Below, piece after piece: positions 43,815-52,348 of a DNA stretch of 64,000 nucleotides. Below the pieces are notes generated by a model. The model ran no database searches, was not told the DNA's origin, and worked only from the letters and a program-made list of their open reading frames with translations. Where the stretch lies: the NCBI GenBank assembly GCA_016234705.1, contig JACRAS010000043.1:1-64000 (forward strand), read 5' to 3'. The position numbers were made by a program, and so were the translations under genes. The stretch comes from Betaproteobacteria bacterium. Its GTDB lineage: Bacteria; Pseudomonadota; Gammaproteobacteria; Burkholderiales; SG8-39. Position 1 is the first letter of the stretch. Each line of letters opens with the position of its first letter.

Positions 43815-46469
43815 CTATGCGGGAATCGCGTAGCCCTTCTCCCGGAACAGCCTCAGGCAGGCGTCGGCAACGACAGGATCGTATTTGCTTCCGCGACCGC
43901 GCTCGATCTCGGCCAGCGCCGCTTCGATTCCGAGCCCAGGGCGGTAGGGCCGGTGCGAGGACATCGCCTCGATCACGTCCGCCACCGCCATGATGCGCGC
44001 CTCGAACAAGATCGCCTCGCCCTTGAGGCCCTGCGGATAGCCGCTGCCGTCCATGCGCTCGTGATGCTGCAGCGCGACCTCGGCCACCGGCCAGGGAAAC
44101 TCAACGTCCTTCAGCACGTCGTGGCTCGCCTGCGGATGGGCCTGAATCAAGCGGAACTCGAGCGGGCTGAGCTTGCCGGGCTTGGACAGAATCTCCGCGG
44201 GAATGGTGATCTTGCCGATATCGTGCAGATAGCCGGCGACCCGCAAGCCCTCGATCCGCCGCCCGTCGAATCCGAGCTCGGCGCCGATCGCGACGGCAAT
44301 CTTGCCCACCCGCCGCTCGTGGCCGGCGGTGTACGGATCGCGCATCTCGCTCAAGGTCGTCGCCACTTCGACGGTGCTCGTGAACGCGGTTTCCAGTTGC
44401 GCGACATAGCGCTGGATCTGCTCCTCGGCGCGTTTTTTGTCGGAGATGTCCTGCATCAGCCCGATGATCGCCGGCCGGCCGTTACGAGTCACGCGGGCAC
44501 CGTGCACGCCGACCTCGATCGTGGCGCCGTCCTTGCGCACGGCGGTGAAGCCGTAGCTGATGCTCGGCACATTGTCTTCGAGCCGCAGGCGTATGTTCTC
44601 GGTGACCATGCCGCGGTGCTCCTCGGCGATGATCGACAGCGGGTGGCGGCCGATCAATTCGTCGGCGGAGGCGTAACCGAGGATCTCGGCGAAGCGGGGA
44701 TTCACATAGGTGAGCTTATCGTCCTGGATGATGTAGATGCCGGCGATCGACTGCTCCACCAGGCCGCGGAACTGTTGTTCCGCCGCGCGCAGGGCTTGCT
44801 CCGATCGCTTGCGCTCGGTGATGTCGGCGCCGACACCGTGATAGCCTTTGAATGCGCCTGAAGCATCGAACACCGGATCGCCGCTGATCCACATAAAGTG
44901 TTCGGCGCCGTCAGTGCCCACGCGCGAAAGTTCGAAATCGCGGAACGGACGGTGTGCGTCGAGCACCGCCCGGTGCGCCAGCCAGCCCGCCTCGTCGGGC
45001 GAAAGATAGGGCACTTCCCAACGGCGCTTGCCGATTTTCGCGCCCTCCCGGAACACCGACAGCGTGCTCGGCTTGCTGCCGGAGCTGCGCCGCGTCAGCC
45101 GGTGCTCGGCGTCGCTCTCCCAATAAAAATCGGAGGACATCTCGGTCAGGCTGCGAAAGCGCGCCTCGCTCTCGCCCAGCGCTTGTTCTGCGTTCTTGCG
45201 CTCGGTAATGTCGCGCATGAAGCCGGTGAAAAACTGGTCCTCTCCGACGGTCCACTCCGCCAGCGAAAGTTCCAGCGGAAATTCGCTTGTGTCCTTGCGC
45301 CGTCCTACCAGTTCAACAATAGTGCCGATAATGCGCCGCTCGCCGCCGGATTGCACCCGCTTCATGCCGTCGAGATGCCGGTCCTGGAATCGTTGCGGCA
45401 TCAGCAGCGTCAGCGGCTGCCCGATGACCTCGGTTTCCGCGTAGCCGAATATGCGCTCGGCACTCGGGTTCCAGCCCACGATGCGCCCGGCGGCGTCGCC
45501 GGTTACAAATGCATCGATGGCTGACGCTGCCACTGCCGCGTAGCGCAGTTCCCTGGCGCGCATGTCCTTCTCCGCCCTCTTGCGCTCGGTAATGTGGGTG
45601 CCCACGCCGCGGTATCCCTGGAATGTGCCGGCGGCATGGAATACCGGATCGCCGCTGACCGCGATATGAAGCTCGACGCCATCGGCGCGCAGGCGCGAGA
45701 ATTCGAAATCGCGGAATGGCAGGTGCGCGTCGAGCACCGCCCGGTGCGCCTCCCAGCCGGCTTCGTCCGGCGTAAGATACGGCGCCTGCCAGCGGCGTTT
45801 GCCGAGCACCTGGCCGTGCGGCAACACCTGCGCCGCATCTTCTCCCCTGCTGGTGCTGAACTGCGTCAGCCGGTGCTCGGCGTCGCTCTCCCAATAAAAA
45901 TCGGAGGACATCTCGGTCAGGCTGCGAAAGCGCGCCTCGCTCTCGCGCAAAGCGTTGCTCGCCGTCTCAAGTTCCGCCGTGCGCTCGGCAACGCGGCGCT
46001 CCAGGGCCTCGTTTGCCGCGAGCAAGGCGCTTTCTGCTTGCTCTCGGCGCGTCACTTCCCCTTGCAACGCCCGATTCGCGTTTTCGAGCTGCACGTGGCT
46101 GGGGATCGTGAGCGCTTTGGGTACCAGTGGCCAAAGCAGGAACGCGGTCGCGGCGGACACGCTCGCGGTGAGCGCCTTGAGCCCCGCATCAGCCCAGTAA
46201 TCGGCATGCCATATATTCCAGATCGCGAACAGGTGCGTGGCGCCGCACGCCAGCACGAATGCGCCGAACATCAGGAACATCCAGCGAAAAGGAACATCCG
46301 GCCGTTTTTGGACGAAGTACCAGAGCGCGAACGGAATCGAAAAATAGGACGCTGCGATGATAAAATCCGATACGACATAGATCCACAGCAGCGACGGCGT
46401 CCAAAAGAAACAATGACCATGCGGCATGAAACCGGTGGTTCCGAAGTAATTCGCAAGGTTGTCGAGCAT
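43815..46469 (-). CDS. ETR1-like membrane sensor, multi-PAS HD-GYP phosphodiesterase
   Basis: From the ATG at 46469 (GGAGG at good spacing) this is 884 residues. Residues 1-125 form a three-helix membrane domain like plant/cyanobacterial ethylene receptors: SDFIIAASYFSIPFALWYFV and FGAFVLACGATHLFAIW. D35, Y42, I45, P46, C75 and H79 match ETR1 D25, Y32, I35, P36, C65 and H69 with a constant offset of ten. A coiled coil (about 140-185), four PAS domains (about 190-690) and HD-GYP follow (HD at 749-750, GYP at 810-812). It probably hydrolyses c-di-GMP in response to a membrane-domain ligand, perhaps via Cu(I). Confidence 0.93.
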   Translation of the reverse strand: MLDNLANYFGTTGFMPHGHCFFWTPSLLWIYVVSDFIIAASYFSIPFALWYFVQKRPDVPFRWMFLMFGAFVLACGATHLFAIWNIWHADYWADAGLKALTASVSAATAFLLWPLVPKALTIPSHVQLENANRALQGEVTRREQAESALLAANEALERRVAERTAELETASNALRESEARFRSLTEMSSDFYWESDAEHRLTQFSTSRGEDAAQVLPHGQVLGKRRWQAPYLTPDEAGWEAHRAVLDAHLPFRDFEFSRLRADGVELHIAVSGDPVFHAAGTFQGYRGVGTHITERKRAEKDMRARELRYAAVAASAIDAFVTGDAAGRIVGWNPSAERIFGYAETEVIGQPLTLLMPQRFQDRHLDGMKRVQSGGERRIIGTIVELVGRRKDTSEFPLELSLAEWTVGEDQFFTGFMRDITERKNAEQALGESEARFRSLTEMSSDFYWESDAEHRLTRRSSGSKPSTLSVFREGAKIGKRRWEVPYLSPDEAGWLAHRAVLDAHRPFRDFELSRVGTDGAEHFMWISGDPVFDASGAFKGYHGVGADITERKRSEQALRAAEQQFRGLVEQSIAGIYIIQDDKLTYVNPRFAEILGYASADELIGRHPLSIIAEEHRGMVTENIRLRLEDNVPSISYGFTAVRKDGATIEVGVHGARVTRNGRPAIIGLMQDISDKKRAEEQIQRYVAQLETAFTSTVEVATTLSEMRDPYTAGHERRVGKIAVAIGAELGFDGRRIEGLRVAGYLHDIGKITIPAEILSKPGKLSPLEFRLIQAHPQASHDVLKDVEFPWPVAEVALQHHERMDGSGYPQGLKGEAILFEARIMAVADVIEAMSSHRPYRPGLGIEAALAEIERGRGSKYDPVVADACLRLFREKGYAIPA
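45092..45175. repeat. 84-bp exact direct repeat inside the ETR1-like gene, copy 1
   Basis: These 84 bases are identical to 45863-45946. They encode the start of PAS domain 3 (ESEARFRSLTEMSSDFYWESD-type text). The 771-bp spacing is a whole number of codons, consistent with an in-gene module duplication or recent gene conversion. Confidence 0.9.
45863..45946. repeat. 84-bp exact direct repeat inside the ETR1-like gene, copy 2
   Basis: This is the copy encoding the start of PAS domain 1. The surrounding PAS1 and PAS3 sequences are similar but not identical, so the exact identity is confined to this block. Confidence 0.9.
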
Positions 46470-46585
46470 CGCATGCCTCCGGTAGGTCGCGAGGTCGCTT
46501 GATTGTAATCCAACAATCACGCGGGTTGTGGCGTGGCCACTAATTCCGACGATTTGAAAATGGAAACGGTTCTTGCGCCGTATCT

Positions 46586-46615
46586 TTGCCAATGTTCAAT
46601 AAAATGACGCATAAT
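46586..46615 (+). promoter_or_regulatory. Possible promoter of the DUF349 gene
   Basis: TTGCCA (46586-46591), an 18-bp spacer and CATAAT (46610-46615) precede the DUF349 gene. Transcription would start about five bases before the ATG at 46627, and no Shine-Dalgarno sequence is visible. The mRNA may therefore be nearly leaderless, or the true start lies downstream. Confidence 0.35.
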
Positions 46616-46626
46616 TAACCGATACC

Positions 46627-49431
46627 ATGATCAGCAGCCTGTTCTCACTTACTCCCTTGCATCAACACGCCGAACCTGCGCAACGCACTCTTGGCATTGC
46701 CGCGCTGCCACCGGATTCGGGCGAGCTTGCGCAACTGCTGGTCACCGACCCGGCGCCGGAGGTGCGCATTGCCGCCGCGCAGCGTTGTACCGATCTGGCT
46801 GCGCTAGGCTCTGCCCGGGAAACGGAAGCCGATGCCGCCGTGCGGCTTGCGCTCGCCTCCGCGCTGGGCGATGTGCTTGCGCGAACGCAGGACGGCGCGG
46901 GCGCGCAGGCGCTGCTCGCGGCGGATCGGTGCACGGATGCAATCCGGATCGAAGTGGCGCGCCGCGCCAAGGACGCGGAGCGCCGCCGCAGCGCGATCGC
47001 CTCGATCCGAGATGAAGCCGCGCTGGTCGAGCTCGCCCTTCTCGCCGGGCATGCGGAGACGCGCATGGCGGCGGCGGAGCGCGTGCGCACGCCAGAGGGC
47101 TTGCGCAAGCTCGCCGATGCGGCAAAGGACAAGGATCACGGCGTGGCCAGGCTCGCCCGGAAGCGGACCGACGCGATCAAGCAACGCCAGGAACAGGACG
47201 CCGAAGCCGACGCCATCATCGCGCAATTGGAAGCGCTGGCGTCCGAGCCCGGTCCGATACTTACCGCGGTGATCGAACTCAACCGCCGCTGGCAGGCGCT
47301 GGACATGAGCGGCGAGACTACGCGCCTCGCGCGCTGCGAGATTGCGCGCCAGGCCATTCAGGCGCGCTTCGAGCGCGAGCAAAATGAACAACGGGCGCGG
47401 GTGCAGTTCGAACGCAGGCTAAGCGCATGGTTCGAAGCACTGGGAACCACGGCACCCGCCGCGCCGGATGCGCTCACCGCGATGCGCGCCGAGCTCGCCA
47501 CGCTACGCGCCGAAGCACGCGAGCGCAGCGATGATGCTGCGTTCGCGCGCCTCGACCAGGCGGAGGGCCGCATCGCGCGATGGGAGGAAGAGCTCCAGGC
47601 GCTCGCCGGCACGCTGGCGCTGGTGCTCGAAGCCGAGCAGCTTGCCGCGGGCACGTCGATCGACCACGCGGAACTGCCGGCGCGCTGGCAGGCGCTCAGC
47701 CGGACGATTCGCACGCCGGAGTTGACGCGGCGCTTCGAAGCCGCGATGACGACGGTGGAGCAGCGGCGGCTGGCGCAGATCCAAGCTGTGCAGCAGGAAG
47801 CGAACGCGGCGCGGCAGCATGTCCATGCCCTGTTGCACACGGCCGAGCAGGCGCTCGCCGCGGGCCAGGTGCAGGCGGCGCGCGCGGCTGCCGACGAAAT
47901 CAAGGCCCTCAAGACCGGGGCGGGCCTGCTGCCGAAGCCGAGCACGCAGCGGCTGGGCCGCCTGGTGCAGCAGTTGGTCGAACTCGAACGCTGGGAATCG
48001 TTCGGCCAGCAAAACGCGCGCGTGCAGTTGTGCGAGCGCGCCGAAGCCGCGGCGAAGCAGACCGTGGATGCGCCGCAACTCGCGCTCGAAGTGCAGAAGC
48101 TGCGCGGCGAATGGAAAGCGCTGGACCAGCAGCACGCGGGCGTGCCCAAGGCGCTGTGGGAGCGCTTCGACGGCGCCTGCGAAAAAGCTTACGCCCCTGC
48201 GGCCAGATATTTTGCCGAGCTCGGGGCGCAAAGAAAGGAAGCGCGCAAGCGGCGCGAGGAGTTCATCGCGGCGGCGACGGCGCAGGCGCCGACCCTGCTC
48301 GCGCAGCCCGTCGACTGGCGCGCGCTCGAGCGCTGGCTGCGCGAAATTGACCAAGGATGGCGCGAAGGCGATCTGGGCAGCGTCGATCCGGGCGCATGGA
48401 AAAAGCTCGATTTGCGCTTCAAGGCGGCGCTCGCGCCGGCGCGCGAGGCTTTGTCAGAGGCGCGCGCTCGCGCCAGGGCGGGGCGCCAGGCCCTGATCGA
48501 CGAGGCCACGGCGCTGGTAGCCAAAGCGATGGAGCGCGAGGTGCCCTCGCAAGTCAAGGCGATCCAGGCCCGCTGGCAGGCCGAGGCCAAGGAGTTGCCG
48601 CTGGCGCAGCGCGACGAGCGCGCGCTGTGGACCAAGTTTCGCGCGGCCTGTGACGCCGTGTTCGAGGCGCGCCAGAGCAAGCGCAAGGAAGAGGACGGCC
48701 GCAAGAACGAGCATCGCCACGCGCTGCAGGAACTGTGCGCGCAACTCGAGCAACTCGCGCGCGATGCAGGCAAGGAGGACCAGGAACTGCGCCGCGCGCT
48801 GCGCGATCTGCAGGAGCAGTGGAAACAGAAGGCCGGCGCATCCAGTCCCGATCTGCGCGAGTTTGAATCCCGCTTCACCAAAGGGAAAGCCGCGCTGGAG
48901 GCGATGCTGTCGGCGCGGGTGCGTTCCCGCGAAGCGGCGGTATGGCAGACCCTGGCGGCGAAACAGCGCTTGTGCGAGGAACTGGACGCTTTGGTGCGCT
49001 CGGGCGGCGCTGCCGCCGATTTCGAGGCGCAGTCGGCGGCGGCACAGGAACGATGGGCGGCTTTGCCCGCCCTGCCGGCTGCCTGGGAGAAAAAAATGCT
49101 GGCGCGGCGCGACGCCGCGCTAGTCGCGCTCACCGAGGCGGCCGCGGCCGGAAAATACCTGACGCGGATGGAGCAGGGCGCTGGATCGCGCCGCGAAGGC
49201 CTGCTCGAACTCGAGTTGCTGCTGGGCATGGACAGCCCGGTTGAATTTCAGCAGCAACGGCTGGCGCTTCAGGTAAAGAAGCTAAAGGAGCGTTTCAGCA
49301 GCGCGGCAAGCACCGGTCCCGTCACTGCTGCCGAGCGCCTGCTTGCATGGTGCGCCCAAGCGGGCGTGGCCGATGCGCTCGACCGGCAGCGCTGCGAACG
49401 AATTCTGTCGAGAGTCGAGCAGGCGCGCTGA
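46627..49431 (+). CDS. DUF349 domain-containing coiled-coil protein
   Basis: This 934-residue alanine- and arginine-rich helical protein has an N-terminal HEAT-like region (about 20-175, with LLVTDPAPEVRIAAAQRCTDL and RMAAAERVRTPEGLRKLADAAKDKDHGVARLARKR). Several DUF349 three-helix repeats follow (KALDQQHAGVPKALWERFDGACEKAYAPAARYFAELGAQRKEARKRREEF is the clearest, with others near 600-740). No signal peptide or membrane segment is present. The function of DUF349 proteins is not established. It is divergent from the ETR1-like gene. Confidence 0.85.
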   Translation: MISSLFSLTPLHQHAEPAQRTLGIAALPPDSGELAQLLVTDPAPEVRIAAAQRCTDLAALGSARETEADAAVRLALASALGDVLARTQDGAGAQALLAADRCTDAIRIEVARRAKDAERRRSAIASIRDEAALVELALLAGHAETRMAAAERVRTPEGLRKLADAAKDKDHGVARLARKRTDAIKQRQEQDAEADAIIAQLEALASEPGPILTAVIELNRRWQALDMSGETTRLARCEIARQAIQARFEREQNEQRARVQFERRLSAWFEALGTTAPAAPDALTAMRAELATLRAEARERSDDAAFARLDQAEGRIARWEEELQALAGTLALVLEAEQLAAGTSIDHAELPARWQALSRTIRTPELTRRFEAAMTTVEQRRLAQIQAVQQEANAARQHVHALLHTAEQALAAGQVQAARAAADEIKALKTGAGLLPKPSTQRLGRLVQQLVELERWESFGQQNARVQLCERAEAAAKQTVDAPQLALEVQKLRGEWKALDQQHAGVPKALWERFDGACEKAYAPAARYFAELGAQRKEARKRREEFIAAATAQAPTLLAQPVDWRALERWLREIDQGWREGDLGSVDPGAWKKLDLRFKAALAPAREALSEARARARAGRQALIDEATALVAKAMEREVPSQVKAIQARWQAEAKELPLAQRDERALWTKFRAACDAVFEARQSKRKEEDGRKNEHRHALQELCAQLEQLARDAGKEDQELRRALRDLQEQWKQKAGASSPDLREFESRFTKGKAALEAMLSARVRSREAAVWQTLAAKQRLCEELDALVRSGGAAADFEAQSAAAQERWAALPALPAAWEKKMLARRDAALVALTEAAAAGKYLTRMEQGAGSRREGLLELELLLGMDSPVEFQQQRLALQVKKLKERFSSAASTGPVTAAERLLAWCAQAGVADALDRQRCERILSRVEQAR

Positions 49432-49462
49432 GACAGGTACCGCTCGGGCGAAGCGGCACGCT

Positions 49463-50197
49463 ATGTTCGCGACGCGCACTTTTCTGCTGGTCCTGTCCCT
49501 GGCGCTCGCGGCTTGCGCGCCGGTGCCGCAGCGCGCGGGTATTCCGACCACCTGGCAGGGATCGCCGAACTTCAGCGAAAGGAAGCCCAACTTCGTCGTC
49601 ATTCATCACACCGGCGATGACAGCGTCGATCAGGCGCTGCGCGCGCTGGCCGACCCGGCGCGAAGCGTGAGCGCGCATTACCTGATCGGGCGCGACGGGA
49701 CCATCATCCAGCTGGTCGATGAACGCGCGCGGGCATGGCACTCGGGCGAATCGAAATGGGGCGCCGATACGGATCTCAACTCGGCGTCCCTGGGTGTCGA
49801 ACTCGACAACAACGGACGCGAACCGTTTTCCGACGTCCAGATTTCAGCCTTGCTGCGCCTCCTGGCCGACATCAGGGAGCGCTATCACATTCCCGTCGCG
49901 AATTTCCTCGGTCACGCCGATGTTGCGCCCAGGAGAAAGACCGATCCCAGCCGCTACTTCCCCTGGAAGGCGCTGGCGGATCACGGTTTCGGCCTATGGT
50001 GCGATCCGCCTTTTCCGCAGCCGCCGCTGGCGTTCGACGCTACAGCGACATTGCGCGCGCTGGGCTATGACACCGGCGATGTCGGTGCGGCCATCCGGGC
50101 TTTCAATTTACATTTTTTGCCGGACGAACTCTCTTCCGCGCTGACCGAGCGCAGCCGTGGCCTGCTTTACTGTCTGTACCAGAAAGCAGACCGCTGA
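49463..50197 (+). CDS. N-acetylmuramoyl-L-alanine amidase (AmiD-like lipoprotein)
   Basis: From the ATG at 49463 this gives 244 residues with a lipoprotein signal (FLLVLSLALAAC, lipobox L-A-A-C). An Amidase_2 domain follows: FVVIHHTGDD with the first zinc histidine, SAHYLIGRDGTIIQLVDE, and LGHADVAPRRKTDPSRYFPW with the later zinc ligand and catalytic region. A C-terminal helical segment after about residue 200 resembles a peptidoglycan-binding domain. It should cleave the amide linking muramic acid to the stem peptide, from the outer membrane. Confidence 0.92.
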   Translation: MFATRTFLLVLSLALAACAPVPQRAGIPTTWQGSPNFSERKPNFVVIHHTGDDSVDQALRALADPARSVSAHYLIGRDGTIIQLVDERARAWHSGESKWGADTDLNSASLGVELDNNGREPFSDVQISALLRLLADIRERYHIPVANFLGHADVAPRRKTDPSRYFPWKALADHGFGLWCDPPFPQPPLAFDATATLRALGYDTGDVGAAIRAFNLHFLPDELSSALTERSRGLLYCLYQKADR

Positions 50198-50213
50198 GCT
50201 TCGCAACAGCGTC

Positions 50214-51011
50214 CTAACGACCCTCAAATTTGGGTTTGCGTTTTTCCGTGAAGGCGAGAACGGCCTCGTGCTGATCCTTGGTGTGTTGCGCCAGCGCCTG
50301 CATCGACGAGGCCATCTCCAGGGCGATCGGCAGGCTGACCTGCTGCGAATCGCGCAACAGGCGCTTGGTCAGGCGCAGCGAATGCACCGGCTGGGCGGCA
50401 ATGCGGCGGGCGAGTGCCCTGGCTTCGTCCATTAATTTGCCGTCGTCGACCACCTTCGACACCAGGCCGATGCGCAGCGCTTCGTCGGCCTCGATGAAAT
50501 CGCCGGTGAACGTCATTTCGCAGGCTTTCGACATCCCCACCGCGCGCGGCAGGAACCAGGCGCCGCCATCGCCGGAAACCAGGCCGACGCGAAGAAAGCT
50601 TTCGGCGAAAGTCGCGCTGCGTCCGGCGATGCGTACGTCGCACATGCAGGCGAGGTCGCAGCCGACGCCCACCGCCGCGCCGTTGACCGCGGCGATTGAC
50701 GGCGCTTCCAGCGCGTACATCGCCAGTGGCAGGCGTTGAATGCCGTGCAGGTAGCCGCGGCGAATCTCCGCCGGGCTTCCGCTGAACAAGCCGGTACGCT
50801 CCTTCATCACCTTGACGTTGCCGCCGGAGGAAAAACCCGCGCCCGCGCCGGCAACGATGACGCAGCCGACGCTCAAGTCGGCATTGACGCGATTGATGCA
50901 TTCGACCATCGCCTCGACGATGGCGGGCGAGATGGCGTTGCGCGTGGCGGGTTCATTCAAGGTGAGGATGACGATACCGCCGTCCTGTTCGTATCGCACT
51001 GGGTCGCTCAT
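50214..51011 (-). CDS. Enoyl-CoA hydratase/isomerase family protein
   Basis: This 265-residue crotonase-fold enzyme contains VIVAGAGAGFSSGGNVKVMKER (oxyanion loop), SIAAVNGAAVGVGCDLACMCDVRIAGRSATFAESFLRVGLVSGDGGAWFLPRAVG, where the GGAWFLPR loop carries the second oxyanion Gly, and AHSLR-type C-terminal text. The catalytic glutamates of true hydratases are not clearly both present: E at FAESFLR is seen, but the second position reads GDGGAWF. Isomerase or other crotonase chemistry is possible. It is divergent from two acyl-CoA dehydrogenase genes. Confidence 0.9.
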   Translation of the reverse strand: MSDPVRYEQDGGIVILTLNEPATRNAISPAIVEAMVECINRVNADLSVGCVIVAGAGAGFSSGGNVKVMKERTGLFSGSPAEIRRGYLHGIQRLPLAMYALEAPSIAAVNGAAVGVGCDLACMCDVRIAGRSATFAESFLRVGLVSGDGGAWFLPRAVGMSKACEMTFTGDFIEADEALRIGLVSKVVDDGKLMDEARALARRIAAQPVHSLRLTKRLLRDSQQVSLPIALEMASSMQALAQHTKDQHEAVLAFTEKRKPKFEGR

Positions 51012-51199
51012 GTTTGAGTTGCCTTTCTGGGTATGGGCGGTCTGGAATTAAAATGCGGTAAAATGTCAGCCGCCAAGGACGCGCTTCATTCCGCAATTGA
51101 ATTTTACCTTTTGCATGGCCGGCGTGTCTCGGATATATTGGCCGGGTTTGGTTTTGCCGGCGGCCTGTTGATCGCTGCAACAATTCAGTTGGGGGAAAA

Positions 51200-52348
51200 A
51201 TGCACGAATTCAGGTTCGAGCCGGTCCGCCTGCCGGCGGCAGCGGAGGCCTTGCGCGGCGAAGTGCGCGCATTTATCGCGGCGGAGGTAGCCCAGGGGGC
51301 GTTCACGCCGAGCCGCAATTCCTGGTCTTCCTTCGACCCGGACTTCAGCCGCAAATGCGGCGAGCGCGGCTATATCGGCATGAGGTGGCCGAAACAGTAC
51401 GGCGGCCATGACCGCTCGGCGCTGGAGCGTTACGTCGTGACCGAGGAAATGCTCGCCGGGGGCGCGCCCGTGGGCGCGCATTGGATCGCCGACCGGCAAA
51501 GCGGCCAGCAGATTCTGCGCTACGGCAGCGACCGGGCGAAGCGAACCATCCTGCCGAAGATCGCCGCCGGAGCGTGCTTTTTCAGCATCGGCATGAGCGA
51601 GCCCGACTCCGGTTCCGACCTTGCCGCGGTGCGCACGCGCGCTGCAAGAGTCGAAGGCGGCTGGAACATCAGCGGAACCAAGGTCTGGACTAGCGGCGCC
51701 CACCAGGCAAATTACCTGATCGCGCTCGCCCGGACCTCGGCCAAAGAGGAAGACCGCCACGCTGGCATGACCCAGTTCATTGTCGATCTTTCGCACCCCG
51801 GCGTGAGCGTGCGGCCGATCTACAATCTCTACGGCGGCCACGACTTCAATGAAGTGGTATTCGACGAGTTCTTCGTCGCCGACGACATGGTCATGGGCGA
51901 AGCCGGCACGGGATGGAAGCTGGTGACGGGTGAGCTGGCATTCGAGCGCTCCGGTCCGGATCGCTTCCTCAGCACCTACCAACTACTGGTCGAATCCATC
52001 CGCATGATCGGGCCGGATCCGGACGAGCGCTGCGCCAACGAGATCGGCCGCTTTGTCGCGCATCTGGCGACCTTGAGGCGGATGTCGGTTTCGGTCGCGG
52101 GCATGCTCGAGCGCGGCGCGCAGCCGATCGTCGAGGCGGCATTGGTGAAGGACGTCGGTACCGCGTTCGAGCGCGAAATTCCCGAAACCTTTCGCCACCT
52201 GATTCCGACCGAGCCGACCTTGGGCGAGGGCGCCGGCTATGCGGAACTGCTGGGCATGACCATCCTGCGCGCGCCGGGGTTCACCATACGCGGCGGCACG
52301 CGCGAGATCTTGCGCGGCATGATTGCACGGGGGCTGGGACTGCGATGA
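51200..52348 (+). CDS. Acyl-CoA dehydrogenase (subunit 1 of a tandem pair)
   Basis: This 382-residue protein has the acyl-CoA dehydrogenase signature FFSIGMSEPDSGSDLAAVRTRAARVEGGWNISGTKVWTSGAHQANYL, and a C-terminal ILRAPGFTIRGGTREILRGMIARGLGLR with the R-G-G-T-x-E-I adenine-contact motif. ATG follows GGGGGAAAAA. It overlaps the next gene by 4 bp. Such adjacent long/short pairs often form heteromeric dehydrogenases for branched, steroid side-chain or aromatic acyl-CoAs. Confidence 0.94.
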   Translation: MHEFRFEPVRLPAAAEALRGEVRAFIAAEVAQGAFTPSRNSWSSFDPDFSRKCGERGYIGMRWPKQYGGHDRSALERYVVTEEMLAGGAPVGAHWIADRQSGQQILRYGSDRAKRTILPKIAAGACFFSIGMSEPDSGSDLAAVRTRAARVEGGWNISGTKVWTSGAHQANYLIALARTSAKEEDRHAGMTQFIVDLSHPGVSVRPIYNLYGGHDFNEVVFDEFFVADDMVMGEAGTGWKLVTGELAFERSGPDRFLSTYQLLVESIRMIGPDPDERCANEIGRFVAHLATLRRMSVSVAGMLERGAQPIVEAALVKDVGTAFEREIPETFRHLIPTEPTLGEGAGYAELLGMTILRAPGFTIRGGTREILRGMIARGLGLR

